A DNA stretch of 27,817 bases. It comes from Cellvibrionaceae bacterium (GTDB taxonomy: Bacteria > Pseudomonadota > Gammaproteobacteria > Pseudomonadales > Cellvibrionaceae). Positions 1 through 6,041 of the stretch are shown one piece after another (the stretch's first letter is position 1; the number at the start of each line of letters is the position of its first letter). The notes under the pieces are model-generated. The model searched no databases. It had not been told where the DNA came from and worked only from the letters and a program-made list of their open reading frames with translations. The stretch lies in contig JAGKXA010000028.1 of NCBI GenBank assembly GCA_021151615.1, positions 1 to 27,817 on the forward strand. The letters run 5' to 3'. The translations under genes were made by a program, and so were the position numbers.

Positions 1-1
1 T

Positions 2-565
2 TCTCCGGCAGACAACGCTAGGAAAGCAGAGAAAAATTCTAGCGACCTCTATAAATTAGCTATTCAAGAAAATAATTGCACCGAAATAATATCCAGAAGC
101 GAGGCACTCAAACTTGCTATAAACGCTTATGGCAAAGTTATTATCCAGAAAATTGAACATGACATGGATATAGCTATTAAACAACCATTAACATCTACCC
201 AATTTGACTTCCCAGCACCAGCACCAGCACCAGCACCAGCACCAGCACCAGCACCAGCACCAGCACCAGCACAATCATGCTCTTTTATTGGTTATTATCA
301 AAATAAACCATTTAATTCATGCTTTGAAAACTTGAGTCTTTCACCCACTGAATTTATTGAGACTTGCAAAATCAAGGCAGAACTCTCTAGAGCACAATCA
401 ATAACTTACGGAAAAAAATGCCCAGAAGCTTTGGGAACCTGCACAGATAGCTTGTCATCTGGGGTAATTGATTATAAATACGAAGATGTGAAAAGATTAA
501 AAATTATTGCGGCTGGCTGTGACTATTTTGGAGGGAAATGGAATTCAACAACTCCCCTCCAATAA
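2..565 (+). CDS. Cys-rich hypothetical protein with Pro-Ala repeat, 5' end outside window
   Basis: The reading frame is open from base 2 to the TAA at 563-565, so this is the last 187 codons of a gene that begins upstream. An internal ATG at 164 has no ribosome binding site and is unlikely to be the start. The visible protein has a mixed polar N-terminal part, then ten Pro-Ala dipeptides, then a region of about 95 residues with six cysteines (for example CSF, SCF, TCK, KCP, TCT, GCD). A Pro-Ala hinge between two folded parts, plus several cysteines, fits an envelope or secreted protein with disulfides, but that is inference because the N-terminus with any signal peptide is missing. I do not recognise the family. 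Base composition is more AT-rich than the core genes further right, consistent with an accessory region. Confidence 0.6.
   Translation, partial: SPADNARKAEKNSSDLYKLAIQENNCTEIISRSEALKLAINAYGKVIIQKIEHDMDIAIKQPLTSTQFDFPAPAPAPAPAPAPAPAPAPAQSCSFIGYYQNKPFNSCFENLSLSPTEFIETCKIKAELSRAQSITYGKKCPEALGTCTDSLSSGVIDYKYEDVKRLKIIAAGCDYFGGKWNSTTPLQ
212..271 (+). repeat. Ten perfect copies of hexamer CCAGCA (Pro-Ala microsatellite)
   Basis: The 6-bp unit CCAGCA is repeated ten times without a mismatch and encodes alternating Pro-Ala in frame. Perfect copies at this length are prone to slippage. Because the unit is a multiple of three, copy-number change would alter linker length and not break the frame. Confidence 0.95.
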
Positions 566-624
566 GTACACAGCCCGCAGATTGCGGTAACAATGTCCAG
601 CATCGTATTTTCAAAAAGCCACCC

Positions 625-735
625 ACGTTGGGCTTAGCTGCCTGCGCGGCACAACCTACCAAACGATAAACAATTAAATTTACTGCTACCCTGACTAATC
701 GCTGTTGGGGTTCGCAAGCTCACCGCCAACCTACC
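625..735. repeat. Two degenerate copies of a short dispersed palindromic repeat
   Basis: Two modules of the same form lie between the partial gene and the toxin promoter. One runs about 627-660 (GTTGGGC ... CAACCTACC) and the other 703-735 (TGTTGGGG ... CCAACCTACC). Both begin with GTTGGG and end with CAACCTACC, so each can fold back on itself weakly. This resembles the small GTAGGTTGGG-type intergenic repeats found in many gammaproteobacteria. The rest of the 566-741 gap holds only a weak hairpin at 575-587 (CCGCA/TGCGG) without a T-run. Confidence 0.45.
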
Positions 736-741
736 TGGATC

Positions 742-796
742 TTGCCAAACTATACGCTAAAAGCGTATATTAAAAATCGTACGCAAATCACGTATA
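742..796 (+). promoter_or_regulatory. Promoter and twin operators of the higBA operon
   Basis: A -35-like TTGCCA (742-747) and a -10-like TATATT (766-771) are 18 bp apart. A perfect 8-bp inverted repeat, TATACGCT-AAA-AGCGTATA (751-769), covers the spacer and overlaps the -10. A second, weaker site at 780-794 keeps the same core geometry: TACG, 7 bp, CGTA. The two centres are 27 bp apart. HigA-type antitoxins bind such palindromes and repress their own operon, so these are the likely operators. That binding is inferred from family behaviour. Confidence 0.65.
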
Positions 797-804
797 GGGA
801 TATT

Positions 805-1149
805 ATGAAAGCGACTTTTGTGGAATTACCACCTTTTGAGCGGCACAGAAAGAATTACCTTGATGATCAAGCCTTTAGCGCACTTCAGCAGGAGCTAATG
901 CAATCGCCTTTGGCTGGTGATGTAATTATAGGGACAGGCGGTTTACGTAAACTCCGTTTTTCTGATCCAGCCAGAGGCAAAGGTAAACGCAGCGGAACGC
1001 GGATTATTTATTATTGGTGGGATGGAGGTTCACAGTTTTGGCTATTCACGCTCTACAACAAAGATGAACTGACAGATTTAACCAATGACCAACGACAATT
1101 ACTTTCTCAAATGTTAAAGCAAGAATTAAAAGCCAGAGGTGCTCAATGA
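805..1149 (+). CDS. higB: HigB2-like type II toxin (RelE/ParE superfamily mRNA interferase)
   Basis: Small basic protein of 114 aa. Toxins of this family cut mRNA on the translating ribosome and stop growth when their antitoxin is lost. From memory it aligns along its length with Vibrio cholerae HigB-2: the GTGGLRK motif (43-49), a basic GKGKR stretch (58-62), TRIIYY (65-70) and the LYNKDEL stretch (83-89) are all present. I chose ATG 805 because it follows AGGGA (796-800) and gives the family's usual N-terminus. The TTG at 742 would put the operators inside the coding region. The toxin comes before the antitoxin, the HigBA order, and its stop overlaps the antitoxin start (ATGA, 1146-1149), which suggests coupled translation. 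No frameshift is seen, so it is probably active. The gene symbol is by family resemblance. Confidence 0.88.
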   Translation: MKATFVELPPFERHRKNYLDDQAFSALQQELMQSPLAGDVIIGTGGLRKLRFSDPARGKGKRSGTRIIYYWWDGGSQFWLFTLYNKDELTDLTNDQRQLLSQMLKQELKARGAQ

Positions 1150-1457
1150 AACGCAACCTGTTCGACGAATTAAGCGAAGGATTTCAATCACTCCGAGATG
1201 AACGCGAAGGCAAGATCACTTTAAAAAAACATACCGCTGAAAAAATTACCGCACCCGAATTAAAAAGCGGTGAACTGGTAAAACTGCGCGAAAAACTGAA
1301 CGTATCTCAAGCTGTATTTGCGCAGTACCTGCGAATTAATAAACGTACCCTGGAAAATTGGGAACAAGGCCGTGTAAAACCCAATGCGCAAGCAGCAGTA
1401 TTAATTAAACTGGTAGAGAAATATCCCGATACCTTGTCTCGCTTGGCAAATGTTTAA
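1146..1457 (+). CDS. higA: HigA2-like antitoxin, Xre-family HTH
   Basis: Protein of 103 aa that should neutralise the upstream toxin and repress the operon. Residues 1-40 are a charged toxin-binding arm beginning MKRNLFDELS. Residues about 42-100 form an Xre/HTH_3 DNA-binding domain, with the recognition part around SQAVFAQYLRINKRTLENWE (54-73), EQGRVKPN (73-80), and a C-terminal LIKLVEKYPDTLSRL that is typical of this antitoxin group. The start ATG overlaps the toxin stop. In HigB2/HigA2 the intrinsically disordered N-terminus wraps the toxin and the C-terminal HTH binds the palindrome. The same division is likely here. Confidence 0.9.
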   Translation: MKRNLFDELSEGFQSLRDEREGKITLKKHTAEKITAPELKSGELVKLREKLNVSQAVFAQYLRINKRTLENWEQGRVKPNAQAAVLIKLVEKYPDTLSRLANV

Positions 1458-1468
1458 AGGAGAACGCT

Positions 1469-1690
1469 ATGACTAAAGCAACACAAGACGAGCTGATTGA
1501 AGCGCTGAAGATTGCGTTTTGTTATATGCCCAAAGCTATCGAGGTCAACAAATACGAATATGGCGATAGATACCAAACAGTGCTCGAGCATATTCAAACA
1601 GTGAAAGAGACCTTATTGATAGCCGGGATAGACCCGGAAGAAGTCTATGGTGAAATCAATCCCGACATCACACCAAACTCTTCTTATTAA
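1469..1690 (+). CDS. Small acidic hypothetical protein downstream of higBA
   Basis: A 73-aa protein that I do not recognise. It is acidic (about 13 Asp/Glu against 6 Lys/Arg), has no membrane segment or signal peptide, and looks mostly helical up to about residue 55, then has a Pro/Gly/Asn-rich tail. Start ATG 1469 follows a strong Shine-Dalgarno, AAAGGAG, and lies only 11 bp after the higA stop with no terminator between, so it is probably transcribed with the toxin-antitoxin pair. A DNA-mimic or anti-toxin accessory role would be speculation. It could equally be an unrelated cargo gene. Confidence 0.6.
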   Translation: MTKATQDELIEALKIAFCYMPKAIEVNKYEYGDRYQTVLEHIQTVKETLLIAGIDPEEVYGEINPDITPNSSY

Positions 1691-1717
1691 TGATTGAAAA
1701 AGACGGATCAAATAATT

Positions 1718-2191
1718 ATGAACGACGAAATCCTGACGGAGCTGTTAACACAAGAGGAAGAACTGCAATTCCACCACTTCAATAATGCCACCGCATGGGA
1801 GCTGGGTAATTTAATTAAGATTGCCGCAGAAAAACTGTCTGTATCTGTTTCTATCGATGTGTATGCGTTTGAGCAGGTGGTATTTAGTTATGCCATGCCG
1901 GGAACATCCAAGGATCAGCAAGACTGGATACGCCGCAAGCGGAATTCAGTAATGCGCTTTGGTCATAGTTCTTATTATCAAGGGCAATACAACGCGGCTA
2001 AGAATCGCGATTTTGAAACAATTCCTTATTTGGATCCCAAGGAATATTGCGCCCATGGAGGTTCGCTTCCAATTCGCCTCAAAAATTGCGGAATTATTGG
2101 CGCAGTGACGGTATCAGGTTTGCCCCAGGAAACTGATCATCAACTCGCGGTTGATGCCCTGCGCGAAATTGTTCGCCAACAATCAAAATGA
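1718..2191 (+). CDS. UPF0303 / HbpS-GlcG-like protein
   Basis: Protein of about 157 aa from ATG 1718 (165 aa if the TTG at 1694 is used; neither has a good Shine-Dalgarno). The sequence follows the UPF0303 pattern, a branch of the HbpS/GlcG ('heme-degrading domain') fold also represented by yeast YBR137W. Features are a QEEELQF start, TAWELG, an SVSIDVYAFEQVVFSYAMPG core, the DWIRRKRNSVMRFGHSS helix, AAHGGS-type CAHGGSLPI, and a terminal GAVTVSGLPQETDH strand-turn. Biochemical function is not settled in this family, and heme binding has been reported only for some HbpS relatives. It starts shortly after the 73-aa gene and overlaps the next gene by ATGA, so the two are translationally coupled. 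Confidence 0.75.
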   Translation: MNDEILTELLTQEEELQFHHFNNATAWELGNLIKIAAEKLSVSVSIDVYAFEQVVFSYAMPGTSKDQQDWIRRKRNSVMRFGHSSYYQGQYNAAKNRDFETIPYLDPKEYCAHGGSLPIRLKNCGIIGAVTVSGLPQETDHQLAVDALREIVRQQSK

Positions 2192-2694
2192 AACCAATCG
2201 GCTTCGGCTCCGCCAATAGCAATATCAATTTCTATATCGCCAATCGCCCACTGATTGATGATTATCCTATGATGAAAGAATTGCGCGGATTGGCAACGGG
2301 TGAGCTGGCGCATGTTGTTAAGCACACCAGTAACCATTGGCGCAAAGCGTTTAATGTGTATGCAAAGTTATTGTTTGATTGGTACCAGCTACAACAGCGA
2401 AATAATTTACCTTCAAGCTGGCAGGAATATCGGGATTTGGAATTATTTCAGCCGCACTCGCAGGAAGCATTGTTATTTAGCGACCCAGCATTAACTGAAA
2501 ACAACAATTGTATTCATGTTATTGCCGGCAAAACCTATGCAGCGCATTTAAGGCTGCCACCGCTGATCTGGCTGGATGCCTATTTCGCCATTAACAAAGA
2601 ATATCGTTTAATCGTTGCACCCTACCCTGACTATCGCCAGTTGTCTAATGAGCGCATCGCGCGTTTGATAGAAATTATGGGCACTTTTTCATAA
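2188..2694 (+). CDS. Conserved hypothetical protein, function unknown
   Basis: Protein of 168 aa whose ATG overlaps the stop of the UPF0303 gene (ATGA), so the pair is an operon. It is soluble-looking, with no signal peptide or membrane segment. Recognisable blocks are FYIANRPLIDDY near the N-terminus, HTSNHWRKAFNVYAKLLF in the middle, HSQEALLFSDPAL, HVIAGKTYA, and a PYPDYRQLSN near the C-terminus. I believe this is a named domain of unknown function found in Pseudomonas, Shewanella and relatives (possibly DUF6942), but that name is from memory and unverified. The stop lies 24 bp from the convergent LysR gene and no clear terminator fits in between. Confidence 0.65.
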   Translation: MKPIGFGSANSNINFYIANRPLIDDYPMMKELRGLATGELAHVVKHTSNHWRKAFNVYAKLLFDWYQLQQRNNLPSSWQEYRDLELFQPHSQEALLFSDPALTENNNCIHVIAGKTYAAHLRLPPLIWLDAYFAINKEYRLIVAPYPDYRQLSNERIARLIEIMGTFS

Positions 2695-2718
2695 ATAAAC
2701 TGCGGCAGATTACGAGAC

Positions 2719-3648
2719 TTATTTTTTATAGGCCAACCATTTTTCTGCAAAACCCTGAGTACGAAATCGCTCCACTATAAAATCAATAAACACGCGCGTC
2801 TTGGCAGGCATATGTTTTTTTGCGGCGAAATACAATGAAAGACTATCCACCTCTGTATACCAATCAGGTAACACGCGCACCAGTTCACCCGTTTCAAAAA
2901 AACGAACGGCGTGAGGCATAGGCACATGAGCAACTCCCAAACCGGTTGCTGCCGCTTCACATAAAGCTTCTGGATCATTGAAGGTAAGCCGCGGCGGCAG
3001 TTCAACCGTCACCTGCTCTCCTGCCAAGGTTTTTAAATGCCAGGGCGTAATTCGATGTGTGGATTGAGAGAAACGAAGCAATGCATCCAGTTGATATAAA
3101 TCGGCAGGTGTTTGCGGAACACCTTTGCACACAAGATAGGCTGGCGATGCCACCAACACCAAATGCACCTTTGCCAGTTCGCGCACTACAACGCCAGGCG
3201 CTAGCGCCATGCCACCGCCGATGGCCACATCAAAACCTTCGCTGACAAGATCAACCGGCCGATTATCGAAACGCCAATCAGGTTTAATCGCAGGATATAA
3301 GGTCAAAAACTCGCTCAGTAGCGGCAATATGTAGTAACGCCCAAACGCCATCGCCATGGCCACCTTTAGGGTTCCTGCAGGTTGCTCGCTCGCACCGCTT
3401 ACCTGTGCAACAGCCGTCTGAATTGCCTCCAGCCCCTGGGACACCTCCGCAAGGAACCGCTCGCCCGCCTCAGTAAGACTCAGGCTACGGGTACTGCGAT
3501 GAAACAGGCGCACACCCAATCTGGCTTCCAGCTTAGCCACATTTTTGCTCACGCCACCGGGGGTAAGACTCAAACGTCTAGCTGCAGCAGAAAAACTTCC
3601 CAATTCCGCGCTGCGCACAAAAGATTCGATATTACTCAGGGTTTCCAT
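2719..3648 (-). CDS. LysR-family transcriptional regulator
   Basis: Protein of 309 aa, the usual length for the family. Residues 1-60 are the winged helix-turn-helix (METLSNIESFVRSAELGSFS, then AAARRLSLTPGGVSKNVAKL, then LFHRSTRSLSLTEAG). Residues about 90-300 form the periplasmic-binding-protein-like effector domain. It belongs by pattern to the CrgA/YafC-like subgroup, which often controls an adjacent dehydrogenase. I chose the ATG at 3648 because it gives the canonical N-terminus; the frame stays open upstream to 3735, but that would run through the regulatory region. The gene is divergent from the SDR gene at 3762, with a LysR-type box in the 113-bp gap. Regulation of the SDR and of itself is inferred. 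Confidence 0.9.
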   Translation of the reverse strand: METLSNIESFVRSAELGSFSAAARRLSLTPGGVSKNVAKLEARLGVRLFHRSTRSLSLTEAGERFLAEVSQGLEAIQTAVAQVSGASEQPAGTLKVAMAMAFGRYYILPLLSEFLTLYPAIKPDWRFDNRPVDLVSEGFDVAIGGGMALAPGVVVRELAKVHLVLVASPAYLVCKGVPQTPADLYQLDALLRFSQSTHRITPWHLKTLAGEQVTVELPPRLTFNDPEALCEAAATGLGVAHVPMPHAVRFFETGELVRVLPDWYTEVDSLSLYFAAKKHMPAKTRVFIDFIVERFRTQGFAEKWLAYKK

Positions 3649-3656
3649 AAACCACC

Positions 3657-3673
3657 TTATACTTTTGGTATAA
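3657..3673. promoter_or_regulatory. LysR-type box between divergent regulator and SDR genes
   Basis: TTATAC-TTTTG-GTATAA is a perfect 6-bp inverted repeat with a 5-bp spacer and contains the T-N11-A core of LysR-family sites. It lies 9 bp upstream of the regulator's start codon and about 90 bp upstream of the SDR start, well placed for autorepression and for activation of the divergent gene. Confidence 0.6.
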
Positions 3674-3761
3674 ACTGATTCTACCCATTTGTGACTACAA
3701 CGCAAGAAATGACCGGAGCATACTAACCTCGTCACCTCATCAATTGCTAAGGAGTTACCTC

Positions 3762-4547
3762 ATGTTAAACACCACTAACACCTACCAACGCCTCGCCAAC
3801 AAAGTCGCGATAGTGACTGGTGCCAGTTCAGGCATAGGCCGCACTACTGCAAAATTATTTGCGCGCGAAGGCGCGAAAATTGTAGTTGCCGCCAGGCGCG
3901 AAGCCGAACTGGCAAGTCTGGTTGCTGAAATTACCGCAGAAGGCGGCGAAGCCATAGCCTTGGCTGGCGATGTGCAATCCGAGTCCTACGCAAAAGCCCT
4001 GGTAGATACCGCCGTGGCCAAATGGGGGCGCTTGGACATTGCCTTTAATAATGCGGGTACGTTGGGAGAAATGGGGCCAATTACTGAAGTTTCGGAAAAA
4101 GGCTGGAGTGAAACACTGGCGATCAATTTAACCAGTGCGTTTCTTGGAGCTAAATATCAGGTTGCCGAAATGGTGAAACACGGCGGTGGTTCAATTATTT
4201 TTACCTCAACCTTTGTTGGCCATACGGTGGGCTTTCCTGGCACTGCCGCCTATGCGGCGAGCAAGTCCGGGTTGATCGGGCTTACGCAAGTATTGGCCAG
4301 CGAATACGGTGCGCAAGGTGTGCGTGCAAATGCCATTCTGCCGGGAGCAGTAGATACGGATATGTATCGCGACATGAACAACACCGAAGAATCTCGCGCA
4401 TTTATTACTGGATTGCACGCACTAAAACGCGCGGCGACACCAGAAGAAATTGCCCGTTCGGTGCTTTATCTCGCCTCTGATGACTCGTCGTTTGTCACAG
4501 GAACCGCGTCACTTATTGATGGAGGAGTATCGATTACGCGCACATGA
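3762..4547 (+). CDS. Short-chain dehydrogenase/reductase (classical SDR)
   Basis: Protein of 261 aa, typical of classical NAD(P)-dependent SDR oxidoreductases. The cofactor motif TGASSGIG is at 19-26, the structural NNAG at 96-99, the catalytic YxxxK is Y164-K168 (YAASK), and the catalytic Ser region is S149/T150. The PG motif after strand 6 (LPGAVDTDM, 194-201) and a C-terminal DGG are also present. The Arg pair at 45-46 after strand 2 suggests NADPH preference, which is weak evidence. The substrate cannot be read from the sequence. ATG 3762 is preceded by AAGGAG at 7 nt. The gene is divergent from the LysR gene, its likely regulator, and ends in its own terminator. Confidence 0.9.
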   Translation: MLNTTNTYQRLANKVAIVTGASSGIGRTTAKLFAREGAKIVVAARREAELASLVAEITAEGGEAIALAGDVQSESYAKALVDTAVAKWGRLDIAFNNAGTLGEMGPITEVSEKGWSETLAINLTSAFLGAKYQVAEMVKHGGGSIIFTSTFVGHTVGFPGTAAYAASKSGLIGLTQVLASEYGAQGVRANAILPGAVDTDMYRDMNNTEESRAFITGLHALKRAATPEEIARSVLYLASDDSSFVTGTASLIDGGVSITRT

Positions 4548-4566
4548 TTTTTCCAACTATAACTTC

Positions 4567-4594
4567 AACCTGCGCTAAGGGGCGCAGGTTTTAT
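4567..4594 (+). terminator. Intrinsic terminator of the SDR gene
   Basis: AACCTGCGC and GCGCAGGTT form a 9-bp perfect stem with a 6-nt loop, followed by TTTATTAAT. It begins 20 nt after the SDR stop. Confidence 0.85.
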
Positions 4595-4668
4595 TAATCT
4601 CAAAACAAGAATCGCACCCAATTAAAATAAGGTAATATTCCGCGAACGTTATTTGCAGAATTTTCCCT

Positions 4669-5139
4669 ATGACACCCGCTATCAAATCCCTTGAAAAAGC
4701 CAAAGCCAAGTTTCAAACCCACGAATACCATCACGATGCTAATGCCGAATCCTATGGCATGGAGGCAGCGGAAAAATTGGGGATTGACCCTAATCGCGTT
4801 TTTAAAACACTGGTCGTTATGTTAGATGCAAAAGATTACGCGGTTGGAATTATTCCTGTCTCTGCCATGCTGAGCATGAAGCAGATCGCTAAAGCAGCCG
4901 GCGCAAAAAAAGCAGCCATGGCCGATAAGCAGCAGGTAGAGCGCATGACTGGTTATGTTCTGGGTGGCGTTAGCCCATTTGGGCAAAAAAAATTACTGAA
5001 AACCTTTATTGATTCTTCCGCAAAAATACATCCCACTGTATTTGTTAGCGCGGGCCGTCGCGGGCTGGAAGTAGAATTAGCTCCAACGGTATTTATCCAA
5101 CTATTAGGTGGTCAATTTTTTGAATTAGCGCAAGAATAG
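4669..5139 (+). CDS. ybaK: Cys-tRNA(Pro) deacylase YbaK
   Basis: Protein of 156 aa, nearly the same length as E. coli YbaK and alignable end to end. The family hydrolyses cysteine wrongly attached to tRNA(Pro) by prolyl-tRNA synthetase, in the cytoplasm. The N-terminus MTPAIKSLEKAKAKFQ matches the family, and the essential lysine is K46 in VFKTL. GYVLGGVSPFGQKK forms the conserved GxxPxG-like loop, and GRRGLEVEL matches the substrate-pocket strand. The ATG at 4669 gives the standard start, although the preceding bases (TTTTCCCT) hold no good Shine-Dalgarno. The gene appears monocistronic. Confidence 0.93.
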   Translation: MTPAIKSLEKAKAKFQTHEYHHDANAESYGMEAAEKLGIDPNRVFKTLVVMLDAKDYAVGIIPVSAMLSMKQIAKAAGAKKAAMADKQQVERMTGYVLGGVSPFGQKKLLKTFIDSSAKIHPTVFVSAGRRGLEVELAPTVFIQLLGGQFFELAQE

Positions 5140-5181
5140 TATGTCGCATTACCCTACAACTCATACCAAAAAAATGGAAAA

Positions 5182-5604
5182 ATGATGAAGCACTTATTTT
5201 TATTACTCATCGCAGCAACCTGTAGCTATGTATCCGCAAAAGAACCGTTTATTGGGCAGGATTACTCAGGCATCTATACATGTACCGGAGATGACAATCA
5301 TGAAGGGAAGTACACTGGAACGGTAACCATCAAATTAGTTGCCGCGCAAAGTATTGGTGAATATGGTGCCTATGATTTTAAACTCGAAGTTCCGGGCTAT
5401 GGAATTTATTCAGGGCAAGCCGCCGCCGAAAAAAATGCGATGGGGATTTATTTTGCGCTCACAGACCCAAAGCCAAAAGACTATGGAACCGGGATTGCGC
5501 GGTTCAGTAAAAACGCAGCGGGAAAATGGCAGTTTAAAAAGTACTATTATGAAGCCGAGTTTAAAGGCGGTAATTTCGGATTGGAAAAATGCATTCAACA
5601 GTAA
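5182..5604 (+). CDS. Small exported hypothetical protein
   Basis: Protein of 140 aa with a typical signal peptide: MMKH, a hydrophobic LFLLLIAATC core, and a likely cut after SYVSA (about residue 19). A cysteine at residue 14 does not sit in a proper lipobox. The mature part is about 120 aa of alternating polar/hydrophobic beta-like sequence (GTVTIKL, YDFKLEVPGYGIYSG, GNFGLEK) with two cysteines, C34 and C137, probably disulfide-linked in the periplasm. I do not recognise the family. Two ATG codons stand together at 5182 and 5185, and the binding site is weak. It starts 42 bp after ybaK. Confidence 0.7.
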   Translation: MMKHLFLLLIAATCSYVSAKEPFIGQDYSGIYTCTGDDNHEGKYTGTVTIKLVAAQSIGEYGAYDFKLEVPGYGIYSGQAAAEKNAMGIYFALTDPKPKDYGTGIARFSKNAAGKWQFKKYYYEAEFKGGNFGLEKCIQQ

Positions 5605-5682
5605 CTAGCGGCAACCTTCCCTCCTCAGGTTTGCAATGAAAGCGACCAAGAGCCTACCAGCTTACCCGCAGCAGGCCCCGCT

Positions 5683-5719
5683 CGGCATTTCATTAAACCT
5701 CATGTTTATTTAAATGCCG
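5683..5719. other. Long imperfect hairpin downstream of the exported protein gene
   Basis: CGGCATTT (5683-5690) pairs with AAATGCCG (5712-5719). A 3 x 3 internal loop separates this from an inner stem, TAAAC/GTTTA, with loop CTCAT. There is no T-run, so it is not a standard intrinsic terminator. It may act as a Rho-dependent or RNA-stability element, or as a protein site in the 437-bp gap before the chitinase. The gap has no coding frame I would support. Confidence 0.5.
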
Positions 5720-5776
5720 AAATGAATCCGAACATAAAGCGTTTGCGCATTTAATTCCGATCCTCCTCACATTTTA

Positions 5777-5822
5777 TTGACAAGTACAACCCTCGCTACT
5801 AGCTTACATGGACAACGTTGTC
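5777..5822 (+). promoter_or_regulatory. Predicted chitinase promoter with palindromic operator at +1
   Basis: A consensus TTGACA (5777-5782) is followed after 17 bp by TAGCTT (5800-5805), which keeps the key T, A and final T of a -10. The start would fall near 5812, inside the perfect 12-bp palindrome GACAACGTTGTC (5811-5822). An extra half-site, GTTGTC, sits at 5824-5829. A CG-centred palindrome is typical of LacI-family operators, and very similar motifs have been described for N-acetylglucosamine regulons (recalled, not checked). This would leave a leader of about 230 nt. A weaker alternative is TTGACT 5977 / TTATCC 6000. Confidence 0.45.
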
Positions 5823-6041
5823 TGTTGTCTTCACAACTGAAATGGTGAAGCTCTCCCGTATTAAGCAGTCAGAGAGATGCGCCTGGATGCGCGGTTAATT
5901 TATTTACAATTCCTGACGCTTTAATCTTTGTCATTGGCGCTTAAATTTAATCAACCGTTATTACGCGCCTGCCCGTTTGACTTGCTGTGATAAAAGCCGT
6001 TATCCGATTTTCCAAACATAATTAATAAAGAGGATACAAAA

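Noticed and set aside
212..271. CRISPR-like or minisatellite array
   Set aside because: A plain in-frame hexamer microsatellite without spacers.
575..587. Terminator after the partial first gene
   Set aside because: Only a 5-bp stem and no T-run.
625..735. Integron attC site near higBA (GTTGGGC fits GTTRRRY)
   Set aside because: No matching RYYYAAC partner at proper distance and no paired inner boxes; the second copy breaks the consensus.
742..804. Longer toxin start (TTG at 742)
   Set aside because: It would place both operators and the -10 inside the gene, and the protein family begins at the ATG 805, which has its own AGGGA.
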